A stretch of DNA of 10,168 bases from Campylobacterales bacterium. GTDB lineage: Bacteria; Campylobacterota; Campylobacteria; Campylobacterales; QNZT01. Every line of letters starts with the position of its first letter. Position 1 is the first letter of the stretch. This document shows positions 1 through 6,650 of the stretch, one piece after another. Below the pieces are notes generated by a model. It searched no databases, was not told the DNA's origin, and saw nothing but the letters and a program-made list of their open reading frames with translations. Made by a program: the position numbers and the translations under genes. The stretch spans positions 1 to 10,168 of the forward strand of contig JALSQA010000266.1 of assembly GCA_026985685.1 (NCBI GenBank). The letters run 5' to 3'.

Positions 1-2221
1 CACAAGACAAAATGGTGTCAATGTTACGCGTGCTGTTTTGATGAGACATGAAGATGATTCTCTTAGCTTTGCAGGAAATATGCAAACAGGAGAATATTAT
101 CAATTTGGTTTTGCTAACTTAGAACTCGCACAGCAAGATACAAAGCGAGTTTATGAACAACTTGCAAAAGAGCATATGGAGAGTATATTTGTCTATTCAT
201 GTATGGCAAGGAGAAGGTTTTCTTCCCAATTAACTTCACAAGAGATATCACCATTGGCAAAAAGTGCATCTTTGAGTGGTTTTTTTACTTATGGTGAATT
301 TTTTCATACTCAAAAAAATTCAAATCTTTTAAATCAGTCGATGACAATACTGGCTATGACTGAAAATCCAAATCAAAAAAATTTGCATAAAAGTTATGAT
401 AATTATGATCTTTCAAAAGAATCTTCTACTATGCAGGCACTCTCTCATCTTATCACAGTTGCTTCAAGTGAACTTGAAGAGATCTCAAATCAATACAGTA
501 AAGCGACAAATAGTATTTTGGTCAATGAAGGACCTGTGGTAAACTGGCGTATTCGTTTGAGTAATAGATTTGAAGTGTTATTTGTCAGTTCAAATGTTAT
601 CTCTTTTTTAGGTTATAGTGCTGAAGAATTTTTAAGTCAAGGTGTACGTTTTTTGTCATTGATTGATAGTGCAGATAAGAGGGCATTTATTCGTAAGATG
701 AGAGAAGTAAAAGCGAAGAAGAAGATCTCTTTTGAAGGAGAGTTTGCCCTAAAAACCAAAAAAGGAACTAAACGACATTTTCACTATTTCATGTCATTGG
801 AAAGAGCTAGTGATGGGAGTGATGTTTTACATGGTTATATGATTGATGTTACAGTAGAAAAAGAGTCAAAAAAGAAGATACATTTTATGGCATACAATGA
901 TGCTTTGACAAAGTTACCAAATCGAATAGCTATAGAGAAAAAGCTTCGTGAATCAATCGATCAAGCCAAACAAAATTCACAGACAGGTGCTTTGATGTTT
1001 TTGGATTTAAATCGTTTTAAACAAATCAACGATGCATTAGGACATCATGTTGGTGATGAAGTTTTGAAAGAAACTGCCAGACGTTTACAAGCTTGTGTAA
1101 AAGGTGTAGGCTTAGCAGGGCGACTTGGTGGTGATGAATTTGTAGTTATCCTGCCAAACATAAGCAGTACAAATGAACATGAACAAATCAAAAATATTTC
1201 TAAAAATATTCATAAAGAGATTGAAAAGGTGATTGTTGTAAATAATGAAAATCTTTATATATCTACTAGTATTGGTGTTGCTATATTTCCAGATGACTCT
1301 TTTGAGTATGATGAGGTCATGAAGTTTGCAGATGCTGCTATGTATCGGGCAAAAAAAGATAAAAATACATATTTGCGTTTTCATAAAAATAGTTGTAAAG
1401 ATAGCTTAAAAGATGAATTTGTCATAGAAAATAGTTTACGTAAAGCTATCGATCATGATGAGTTTAAGTTACTTTATCAGCCACAGATAGACATCATAAG
1501 TGGTGTTATTAGTGGAGGGGAAGCTCTTTTGAGATGGAATAGCCGTGAACTTGGAAATGTACCACCTGATAAATTTATTCCAGTTGCGGAAAATAGTGGG
1601 CAAATTATTGAGATAGGTAATTGGGTACTGCGTGAAGCTTGCAGTAAAATAAAATTATTACAAGAGTTTAATCAACTTCCATCTACTTTTAAAAAGATTT
1701 CTGTAAATGTGAGTGCTATACAGTTTAAACAGTCAGATTTTGTTAAAAATGTACTCTCTATTATCAAGGAGAGTGGTATTGATGCGAGGCTGTTAGAATT
1801 AGAACTTACCGAAGGAGCTTTGGTAGAAGATATAGAAGAAGCAATTGCAAAGATCAAAGTATTAAAACAAACAGGGCTTACTTTTTCTATTGATGATTTT
1901 GGTACTGGATTTTCGTCATTGGCATATTTGAAAAAGTTTCCTATTGATGTTTTGAAAATTGATAAATCATTTATACAGGATATGGATATTGATATAGATG
2001 ATGCTGTATTGACTGAAACTATCATACAAATGTCTAAAAATTTACAATTAGGAGTCATCGCCGAAGGTGTAGAAAAGACAGAACATTTGGATTTTTTACG
2101 AAATCATGGCTGTCAAACGTATCAGGGATATCTATTTAGTAAGCCAATAGCTTTTGAACTTTTTATGAATCTTTTGTTTAAAGAAGAGACTATTTCAAAG
2201 ACTTTGATGGTGAAAGTATAA
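1..2221 (+). CDS. FIST-PAS-GGDEF-EAL c-di-GMP signalling protein (5' end outside window)
   Basis: Predicted sensor that makes and/or breaks cyclic di-GMP. The frame is open from base 2, and residues coded right after the edge already belong to a domain, so the TTG at 38 and ATG at 41 are internal. Numbering here starts at codon 38. Residues 1-107 match the end of a FIST_C sensor domain (FVYSCMARRR, then GFFTYGEFF and LNQSMTILAMTE). A helical linker (about 128-157) leads to a PAS domain (about 160-275). GGDEF domain: DLNRFKQIND at 323-332, GHHVGD at 335-340, GGDEF intact at 364-368; the usual RxxD inhibitory site five residues upstream reads KGVG, so product inhibition there is unlikely. EAL domain: QPQ 481-483, EAL 495-497, N557, E592, DDFGTG 619-624, K640, E676, Q696, all expected catalytic residues present. 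I infer a bifunctional or mainly phosphodiesterase enzyme. No transmembrane segment is seen in the visible part, so it is probably cytoplasmic. Confidence 0.9.
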   Translation, partial: TRQNGVNVTRAVLMRHEDDSLSFAGNMQTGEYYQFGFANLELAQQDTKRVYEQLAKEHMESIFVYSCMARRRFSSQLTSQEISPLAKSASLSGFFTYGEFFHTQKNSNLLNQSMTILAMTENPNQKNLHKSYDNYDLSKESSTMQALSHLITVASSELEEISNQYSKATNSILVNEGPVVNWRIRLSNRFEVLFVSSNVISFLGYSAEEFLSQGVRFLSLIDSADKRAFIRKMREVKAKKKISFEGEFALKTKKGTKRHFHYFMSLERASDGSDVLHGYMIDVTVEKESKKKIHFMAYNDALTKLPNRIAIEKKLRESIDQAKQNSQTGALMFLDLNRFKQINDALGHHVGDEVLKETARRLQACVKGVGLAGRLGGDEFVVILPNISSTNEHEQIKNISKNIHKEIEKVIVVNNENLYISTSIGVAIFPDDSFEYDEVMKFADAAMYRAKKDKNTYLRFHKNSCKDSLKDEFVIENSLRKAIDHDEFKLLYQPQIDIISGVISGGEALLRWNSRELGNVPPDKFIPVAENSGQIIEIGNWVLREACSKIKLLQEFNQLPSTFKKISVNVSAIQFKQSDFVKNVLSIIKESGIDARLLELELTEGALVEDIEEAIAKIKVLKQTGLTFSIDDFGTGFSSLAYLKKFPIDVLKIDKSFIQDMDIDIDDAVLTETIIQMSKNLQLGVIAEGVEKTEHLDFLRNHGCQTYQGYLFSKPIAFELFMNLLFKEETISKTLMVKV

Positions 2222-2240
2222 CCCAAAATCAGGGAAAAAA

Positions 2241-2269
2241 AGGAAATGGTGCTTTTAGCTCCATTTCCT
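2241..2269. terminator. Hairpin after the c-di-GMP gene, possible terminator
   Basis: A perfect 9-bp stem (AGGAAATGG at 2241-2249 with CCATTTCCT at 2261-2269) is followed inward by a T/T mismatch and a GC/GC pair, leaving a 5-base loop. It lies 20 bases after the stop codon at 2221. The plus-strand 3' side has no clean T-run, whereas seven A's immediately precede the stem (2235-2241 region), so the classical U-tract geometry fits minus-strand transcription better. It may still end or stabilise the upstream transcript. Confidence 0.45.
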
Positions 2270-2308
2270 ATAAGCCTTTCTACTTTGTGCGGTAATAAAT
2301 ATTAACTT

Positions 2309-2317
2309 TGTTAAAAT
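2309..2317 (+). promoter_or_regulatory. Probable extended -10 promoter for the 2339-4930 gene group
   Basis: TGTTAAAAT at 2309-2317 is an extended -10 element (TG, one base, TAAAAT) 22 bases before the start codon at 2339. No good -35 hexamer is visible, as is common for housekeeping promoters in Campylobacterota. It would give a leader of about 15 bases carrying the AAGGAG ribosome binding site at 2328-2333. Confidence 0.4.
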
Positions 2318-2338
2318 TCTTTTTTATAAGGAGTTGGC

Positions 2339-2896
2339 ATGGCGAAGTTTATTGTTTTAAAAGATATTGCTATTTTAGATCGTGGTTTAGGGCGTGATCA
2401 AAAAGAGCGTTTTGTTGCTATTGATGGTGTAGAAGTGGATGATTATGGATCTTTGAGTCCAGAAAGTTTACAAGCTGCCAAAAGAGCACTCTCTAGTGAA
2501 GCAGTTCAGGCAGGTGCTACTAGGATTCCCCAGAGTAACTGTATCGATATCGGTGATGGTGGTTATCTTGCGAGTGATGACATGATAGTCGCTTATAATG
2601 GCGGGGATATTGTTTATACGTCTTTACAAAGTGGTTTTGCTATAGAAAAGTTTATGATTTCTCACTATATGCTACTTCCTGCTAAAGCATTTCAAGTACA
2701 GCGTGTCGAAATAAAAGGAAATTATCCTGGAGCATATATAGATGATGTTTTAAGTAGAGCTGATGATATTGTACGTTTTTTGCCTTCTCCCTCAAAAAAA
2801 GAAGTATATAGCGTGATTGATATGATTTTAGAAGAGAGCAGGGTGGTTTACTTTAGTGAATCAGATAAGCAAAATGTTTTGGCAAGGTTGGTATAG
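2339..2896 (+). CDS. Unrecognised 185-residue protein in front of pyruvate kinase
   Basis: I do not recognise a family. The gene is well supported: ATG at 2339 has AAGGAG five bases upstream, the frame is clean to TAG at 2894, and it sits directly before pyruvate kinase with a 4-base gap. The protein starts MAKFIVLKDIAILDRG, has no signal peptide or membrane segment, is acidic, and reads as a globular cytoplasmic protein. Glycine/aspartate-rich turns (DIGDGGYLASDD about 70-81, YNGGD 86-90) alternate with hydrophobic strands, and a C-terminal helical part (about 152-185) ends LARLV. It has a single cysteine (C68) in SNCID, and I see no obvious nucleotide-binding or metal site. Close linkage suggests it is translated with pyruvate kinase; a role tied to central carbon metabolism is inference only. 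Confidence 0.8.
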   Translation: MAKFIVLKDIAILDRGLGRDQKERFVAIDGVEVDDYGSLSPESLQAAKRALSSEAVQAGATRIPQSNCIDIGDGGYLASDDMIVAYNGGDIVYTSLQSGFAIEKFMISHYMLLPAKAFQVQRVEIKGNYPGAYIDDVLSRADDIVRFLPSPSKKEVYSVIDMILEESRVVYFSESDKQNVLARLV

Positions 2897-2900
2897 TAAA

Positions 2901-4328
2901 ATGAGAAGAGCTAAAATAGTAGTTACCTTAGGACCTGCAACTTCTAAGAAAAAGATAATCGCTCAGTTGATCGAAAATGGAGTTAATGTTTTTAGACTCA
3001 ATTTTTCTCACGGTGATCATAAAACTCATGCTTCAAATATCAAAAAGATACGTAAAGCTTCCAAAAAAACAGGTATAGAAGTTGCGATACTTCAGGATAT
3101 ATCTGGACCTAAAGTTCGTATTGGTGAGATTGATGGTGTTTTGAAACTTAAAAAAAGTGATATTGTCATTTTGTCTAAAGAGGCAGATGATAAAAATGAT
3201 AAACTCCTTGATATCTCTTATCCTGATATTATAGATATGGTCAATGTAGGGGAAGAAGTTTTTTTTAGTGATGGTACGATTCGTACGGTTGTAGTTGATA
3301 AAAAAAATGACAGACTCTATCTTGAACTTTTAACAGATGGTGAACTTACATCGCATAAAGGTGTGAACTTTCCAAAAACAAAAATCACTATCTCAGCTAT
3401 CACTAAAAAAGATGAAGAAGATTTAAAATTTGGAGCATCACAAGATATAGATATCGTTGCTCTCTCTTTTGTACAAACAGCACAAGATATCCAAAAAGCC
3501 AAAAAAATCCTCAAAAAAATAGATTTTAATCCAATGATTGTAGCAAAGATTGAGACAGGTATGGCTTTAGAAAATTTAAATTCTATTATGTCAGAAAGTC
3601 ATGGTGTGATGGTGGCTAGAGGTGATCTTGGTGCAGAGTTTGGAGTGACAAAATTGCCACGTATACAAAAGAGAATAATCGCAGCCGCAAATCGTGCAAA
3701 TAAACCAGTCATAACTGCTACACAAATGCTTACATCCATGAAAGAAAATCCATTCCCCACTCGTGCAGAAGTAAGTGATATAGCAAATGCTGTTTATGAT
3801 GGAAGTGATGCTGTTATGCTTAGTGATGAAACAGCAGTGGGTAGTTATCCTATACAGGCAGTTCAAGTCCTTCATGATAGTATCAAAGATGTCGAAAAAG
3901 AGTATCCTTATGTCAAAGAATTTATGCCTGAAAATAGTTCAGATGCTGTTGCTAAAGCAGCTGTTCAGTTAGCCTCAAGTCTGAAAAAAGAGGCATTGGT
4001 AGCTTTTACAACATCTGGATATAGTGCAAAAGCACTCTCAAGATATCGTCCACAGGTTAATATCTATGCTATTTCTCATTCATTAAAAACGCATAGACAG
4101 TTAAATCTGGTTTGGGGTGTTCAACCACTATTTGTGATGAAAGAGAGTGATAATCCTAGTAAACTGTTGTATGATTTTGTTCATAAAATAATCGAAGAAA
4201 AGTATATTGATATAAGTAAGAGGTTTGTATTGACCATGGGAAGTGCTACTGGTAAAAAAGGTTCTACAAACTTTATAAGATTGTTAGATAAAGAGAGTAT
4301 GAAGTCAGTATTAAAGTATAGATTTTAA
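2901..4328 (+). CDS. pyk: Pyruvate kinase
   Basis: Catalyses phosphoenolpyruvate + ADP to pyruvate + ATP, the last step of glycolysis, in the cytoplasm. The start chosen is ATG 2901, giving 475 residues (the normal bacterial length) and the typical N-terminus MRRAKIVVTLGPAT. An in-frame GTG at 2856 would overlap the upstream gene and add 15 non-family residues. Visible motifs: RLNFSHG 32-38, ISGPKVRIG 67-75, SDGTI 123-127, ALSFVQ 187-192, catalytic K216 with E218 in AKIET, MVARGDLGAEFG 237-248, ITATQMLTSM 271-280, PTRAEVSD 286-293. The C-terminal allosteric-type domain is present (TTSGYSAKALSRYRP about 370-384; GSATGKKGSTN 447-457). Oddities: the segment after KIET reads GMAL rather than the usual acidic/polar pattern, and MLSDETA (306-312) has Asp309 where Gly is usual. 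Only a weak AAGG lies upstream, so translation probably depends on the preceding gene, which ends four bases earlier. Confidence 0.96.
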   Translation: MRRAKIVVTLGPATSKKKIIAQLIENGVNVFRLNFSHGDHKTHASNIKKIRKASKKTGIEVAILQDISGPKVRIGEIDGVLKLKKSDIVILSKEADDKNDKLLDISYPDIIDMVNVGEEVFFSDGTIRTVVVDKKNDRLYLELLTDGELTSHKGVNFPKTKITISAITKKDEEDLKFGASQDIDIVALSFVQTAQDIQKAKKILKKIDFNPMIVAKIETGMALENLNSIMSESHGVMVARGDLGAEFGVTKLPRIQKRIIAAANRANKPVITATQMLTSMKENPFPTRAEVSDIANAVYDGSDAVMLSDETAVGSYPIQAVQVLHDSIKDVEKEYPYVKEFMPENSSDAVAKAAVQLASSLKKEALVAFTTSGYSAKALSRYRPQVNIYAISHSLKTHRQLNLVWGVQPLFVMKESDNPSKLLYDFVHKIIEEKYIDISKRFVLTMGSATGKKGSTNFIRLLDKESMKSVLKYRF

Positions 4329-4339
4329 GTCAAAATCAG

Positions 4340-4930
4340 ATGAATATTCAACGTATTTTTCTATTTTTTACTTTATTGATTATAGCACTTTGGGTGATGT
4401 TCTTTTCGCTTAAGAAGGTAGATGTGATTATTCAAGCAGGACATGAAGGATTGCATAGTGGCAATACCGGAGCACAGACAAAGCTGTATAGAGAAGTTGA
4501 CTGGAATGTAAAAGTAGCAAACAGGGTTGCTGAGATTTTACGAAAGCGTGGTATTTCAGTGGTTAGAATGGGTGCAAATACACATCTAAGCAGAGCAAAA
4601 ATTGCGATTGCAATACATTTTGATGGCAGTAAACGAATTTGCCATAGTGGTGCAAGTGTAGGTTATCCAAATAATAACTCAAAAGCCTTCGCCCAGCGTT
4701 GGAAGAGGGTGTATAAAAAGTATTTTCCATTTAAATGGCATAAAGATAATTTTACACCAGCTTTAAGACATTACTATGGTTATTACTGGATTAGAGCAGA
4801 TAGATTTTTGCTCTTGGAATTAGGCGAGATAACTTGTGCCAAACAAGCAAAATGGCTAAAACCAAGACTTGACAAAATAGCACAAATGATTGCAGATACG
4901 ATTAGAAAAGAACTTTGGACTATAAAGTGA
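4340..4930 (+). CDS. Membrane-anchored N-acetylmuramoyl-L-alanine amidase-like protein
   Basis: Probable zinc hydrolase of the Amidase_3 superfamily, which cuts the bond between muramic acid and the stem peptide of peptidoglycan. Residues 5-23 form one hydrophobic helix after a basic start (MNIQR), with no lipobox or clear cleavage site, so an inner-membrane anchor with a periplasmic catalytic domain is likely. Family hallmarks in order: QAGHEG 32-37 (H35, zinc), REVDWN 51-56 (E52, zinc), AIHFDGS 91-97 (H93, zinc), LLLELGEIT 157-165 (E160, catalytic position). At 196 residues it is a minimal catalytic domain without peptidoglycan-binding or AMIN domains. It starts 11 bases after pyk with no obvious Shine-Dalgarno, suggesting co-transcription, and its last 11 bases overlap the end of the convergent kinase gene. 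The superfamily is fairly secure; the exact substrate is inferred. Confidence 0.75.
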   Translation: MNIQRIFLFFTLLIIALWVMFFSLKKVDVIIQAGHEGLHSGNTGAQTKLYREVDWNVKVANRVAEILRKRGISVVRMGANTHLSRAKIAIAIHFDGSKRICHSGASVGYPNNNSKAFAQRWKRVYKKYFPFKWHKDNFTPALRHYYGYYWIRADRFLLLELGEITCAKQAKWLKPRLDKIAQMIADTIRKELWTIK

Positions 4931-6470
4931 TAAATATATAAATTGCTCCTATTGAAAAAAGTGTAATGGCAGTTTTTTTGAGTTCATGATCATATATCAA
5001 AATAAAAAATGCTGTGATAATCAGTAATAATCCTCTTCCTATAGGTTTAAAATAAGACTTTTGTTTTTGTGCAAGTAAATCCAGGCTGTCTGGATGCATG
5101 TGAACTTGCAAGGCATTTTCACTAAGATCGGTAATCACTTTTTTAACACGTCGCACGGTGAGAGGGATGGATGTGACTTCTGCTTTAATGAGTTTTAGTA
5201 TTTTATCATTTCCACCAAGAGCCTGTGGAATGTACTTTTGTAAAATAGGAAGAATGTCTTTAATACCATTGAAGTTTTCTATATAAGTTGTTCCTAATCC
5301 TTCGATAATCGCACTTACTCGAAGCATATAGATTGCTTCTTGTGGAAGTTTAAATGGAAGATTTTTCATAGAAGCCAACAGTTCGTAAGCTAACTCTTGC
5401 ATAGATGCTGCATCTAAATTTTCATTGCCAAATATATCAAACATCTGCTCGGCTAACTCTTGCATCTGCATCTGTGGTGCGTCATGAGCTACTATACCTA
5501 AGCGTTTACAAGCTGTGATATAAAGCTCAAAATCTCTTTCATTGGCTGATTTTATAAGTTCTATGATAGCAATTCTTGTAAAGTTTGGAATCTTTTTTAC
5601 CATCCCAAAATCAAGTAAAATAAGCTCTCCATGTTTGTCTATGAGAAGATTTCCAGGATGAGGATCTGCATGAAAATATCCATTTATGAGCATTTGCTGG
5701 GTGTAGAAGTAGATCAATTTACCCATAATATCTTCAAATTTTATACCCAGTTTTGAGAGGTTTTTTTTATCATCGAAACGATAACCCTCTTCAAAACTCA
5801 TCACAATAGCATCTTTACTGCAATATTTTGTATAAGGAATTGGAAATTTAACTCCACTATCTTGATATATGTTGGAAAAATTTTGCAAATTTTCTAACTC
5901 TTTGTCAAAATCTGTCTCTTGTAAAATCATAGAAGCAAACTCTTCAATAACTGCTTCGACTGAATTTTTAGTATAGTATGAGAAAAGAGGACGAAAGAGA
6001 CGATTAAAAAATCGAAGAATACGAATATCAGCAATAACTTTTTGTCTTATATTTAAGCGTCTGAGTTTAACAGCAACTTTGGTCTTGTCTTTAAGGGTTG
6101 CTTTATGAACTTGCCCGATAGAAGCACTAGCGATTGGAATATGGTCAAATTTTTCAAAAGGATTATCTTTAAAAGCACGTTTGAAAACTTTTTCAAAAAC
6201 TTCATGATCCATAGGCGGAATTTCGTCATGAAGTGTTTTGAGCTCATCAAGATAGGAGGTTTCAAAGAAATCTGCTCTTGTAGCTAAAACTTGTGCCAAT
6301 TTGATATAACTAGCTCCTAGTTGATGTATCGTGTTACTAAGTTCCTGTGGTGAGAGTGGTTTTATAAAAAGAAACTGTTTTTTCTTTTTGATGAGTAAAA
6401 AAATAGTTAATAAAAAGAGAAAAACTTTTTTGATACGAATAGGATTGTAAAATGATGTTTTTATTTTCAT
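4920..6470 (-). CDS. ABC1/ADCK/UbiB-family atypical kinase
   Basis: Member of the UbiB/COQ8 protein-kinase-like family, usually linked to isoprenoid-quinone or other lipid metabolism at the inner membrane. The start chosen is ATG 6470 (516 residues). A TTG at 6503 would add 11 residues but coincides with the probable transcription start and lacks a ribosome site; the ATG has only AAAAGG one base away, so the start is not certain. Visible: N-terminal hydrophobic helix about 15-27; Ala-rich loop ASAS 114-117; VAVK with K135; ExD pair E185/D187; catalytic HADPHPGN 267-274; DFG 287-289; two C-terminal membrane helices about 478-493 and 499-515. All core catalytic residues are present. The family KxGQ motif reads KLAQ (57-60), with Gly replaced by Ala. 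If the host is a menaquinone-only campylobacterote, a role in ubiquinone synthesis is unlikely, so I give no gene symbol. It is convergent with the amidase-like gene and divergent from the carbonic anhydrase gene. Confidence 0.9.
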   Translation of the reverse strand: MKIKTSFYNPIRIKKVFLFLLTIFLLIKKKKQFLFIKPLSPQELSNTIHQLGASYIKLAQVLATRADFFETSYLDELKTLHDEIPPMDHEVFEKVFKRAFKDNPFEKFDHIPIASASIGQVHKATLKDKTKVAVKLRRLNIRQKVIADIRILRFFNRLFRPLFSYYTKNSVEAVIEEFASMILQETDFDKELENLQNFSNIYQDSGVKFPIPYTKYCSKDAIVMSFEEGYRFDDKKNLSKLGIKFEDIMGKLIYFYTQQMLINGYFHADPHPGNLLIDKHGELILLDFGMVKKIPNFTRIAIIELIKSANERDFELYITACKRLGIVAHDAPQMQMQELAEQMFDIFGNENLDAASMQELAYELLASMKNLPFKLPQEAIYMLRVSAIIEGLGTTYIENFNGIKDILPILQKYIPQALGGNDKILKLIKAEVTSIPLTVRRVKKVITDLSENALQVHMHPDSLDLLAQKQKSYFKPIGRGLLLIITAFFILIYDHELKKTAITLFSIGAIYIFITL

Positions 6471-6507
6471 GCCTTTTAATCTTTTAAATCCTAATAATAC
6501 CAAATCA

Positions 6508-6516
6508 AATATAATA
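6508..6516 (-). promoter_or_regulatory. Probable -10 region for the UbiB-like kinase gene
   Basis: Reading the minus strand, TATTATATT covers two overlapping -10-like hexamers (TATTAT, TATATT). They would start transcription near 6501-6504 and leave a leader of about 31-34 bases before ATG 6470. The region is very AT-rich, so such matches are cheap. Confidence 0.3.
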
Positions 6517-6558
6517 TCAAAAATCTAAATGTATTATTGTAATCAATATTACTAATTT

Positions 6559-6575
6559 ATAGTTAAAATAACTAT
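6559..6575. promoter_or_regulatory. 17-bp palindrome between divergent genes, possible operator
   Basis: ATAGTTA-AAA-TAACTAT is a perfect inverted repeat with 7-bp arms. It lies between the UbiB-like kinase and carbonic anhydrase genes, centred 35-40 bases upstream of the -10 of the anhydrase gene. A second, shorter one (GTAAT-CAAT-ATTAC, 6539-6552) is beside it, and TTCATG occurs twice with an 11-base period (6575-6580, 6586-6591). The regulator is unknown, and chance palindromes are frequent in such AT-rich DNA. Confidence 0.3.
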
Positions 6576-6601
6576 TCATGATAACTTCATGTAAAATACT
6601 T

Positions 6602-6607
6602 TATAAT
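6602..6607 (+). promoter_or_regulatory. -10 element of the carbonic anhydrase gene
   Basis: A consensus TATAAT lies 43 bases before the start codon at 6651, with no convincing -35. The leader then carries AAGGA (6639-6643), seven bases before the ATG. Confidence 0.45.
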
Positions 6608-6650
6608 TTCTCAAAAATAATATAAAAATATTTTTACAAAGGATGGATAT

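Noticed and set aside
38..43. TTG at 38 or ATG at 41 as the start of the c-di-GMP gene
   Set aside because: The frame stays open to base 2 and the protein is already inside a FIST_C-like domain, with no ribosome site before these codons. They are internal codons of a gene cut by the window edge.
1112..1384. Opposite-strand open frames inside the large genes (for example here, 1672-2058, 3591-3875, 7962-8279)
   Set aside because: They lie fully within strongly supported genes, encode low-complexity products rich in Ile, Ser or Cys, and have no start signals or family motifs.
1981..2005. Repeated GATAT/GATATTGATATAGAT stretch
   Set aside because: It encodes the DMDIDIDD loop typical of EAL domains after the KIDKSFI strand; this is protein sequence, not a DNA repeat element.
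2287..2298. 12-base sequence GTGCGGTAATAA repeated at 8281-8292, both intergenic
   Set aside because: One copy is in a promoter region and the other in a terminator loop. A few 12-base matches are expected by chance in 10 kb of biased sequence, and the flanks do not match.
2856..2900. GTG 2856 as the pyruvate kinase start
   Set aside because: It would overlap the upstream gene and add 15 residues unlike the family; ATG 2901 gives the normal N-terminus and length.
6471..6503. TTG 6503 as the UbiB-like kinase start
   Set aside because: It lies at the predicted transcription start, lacks a ribosome site, and adds 11 residues that show no family similarity I can see.
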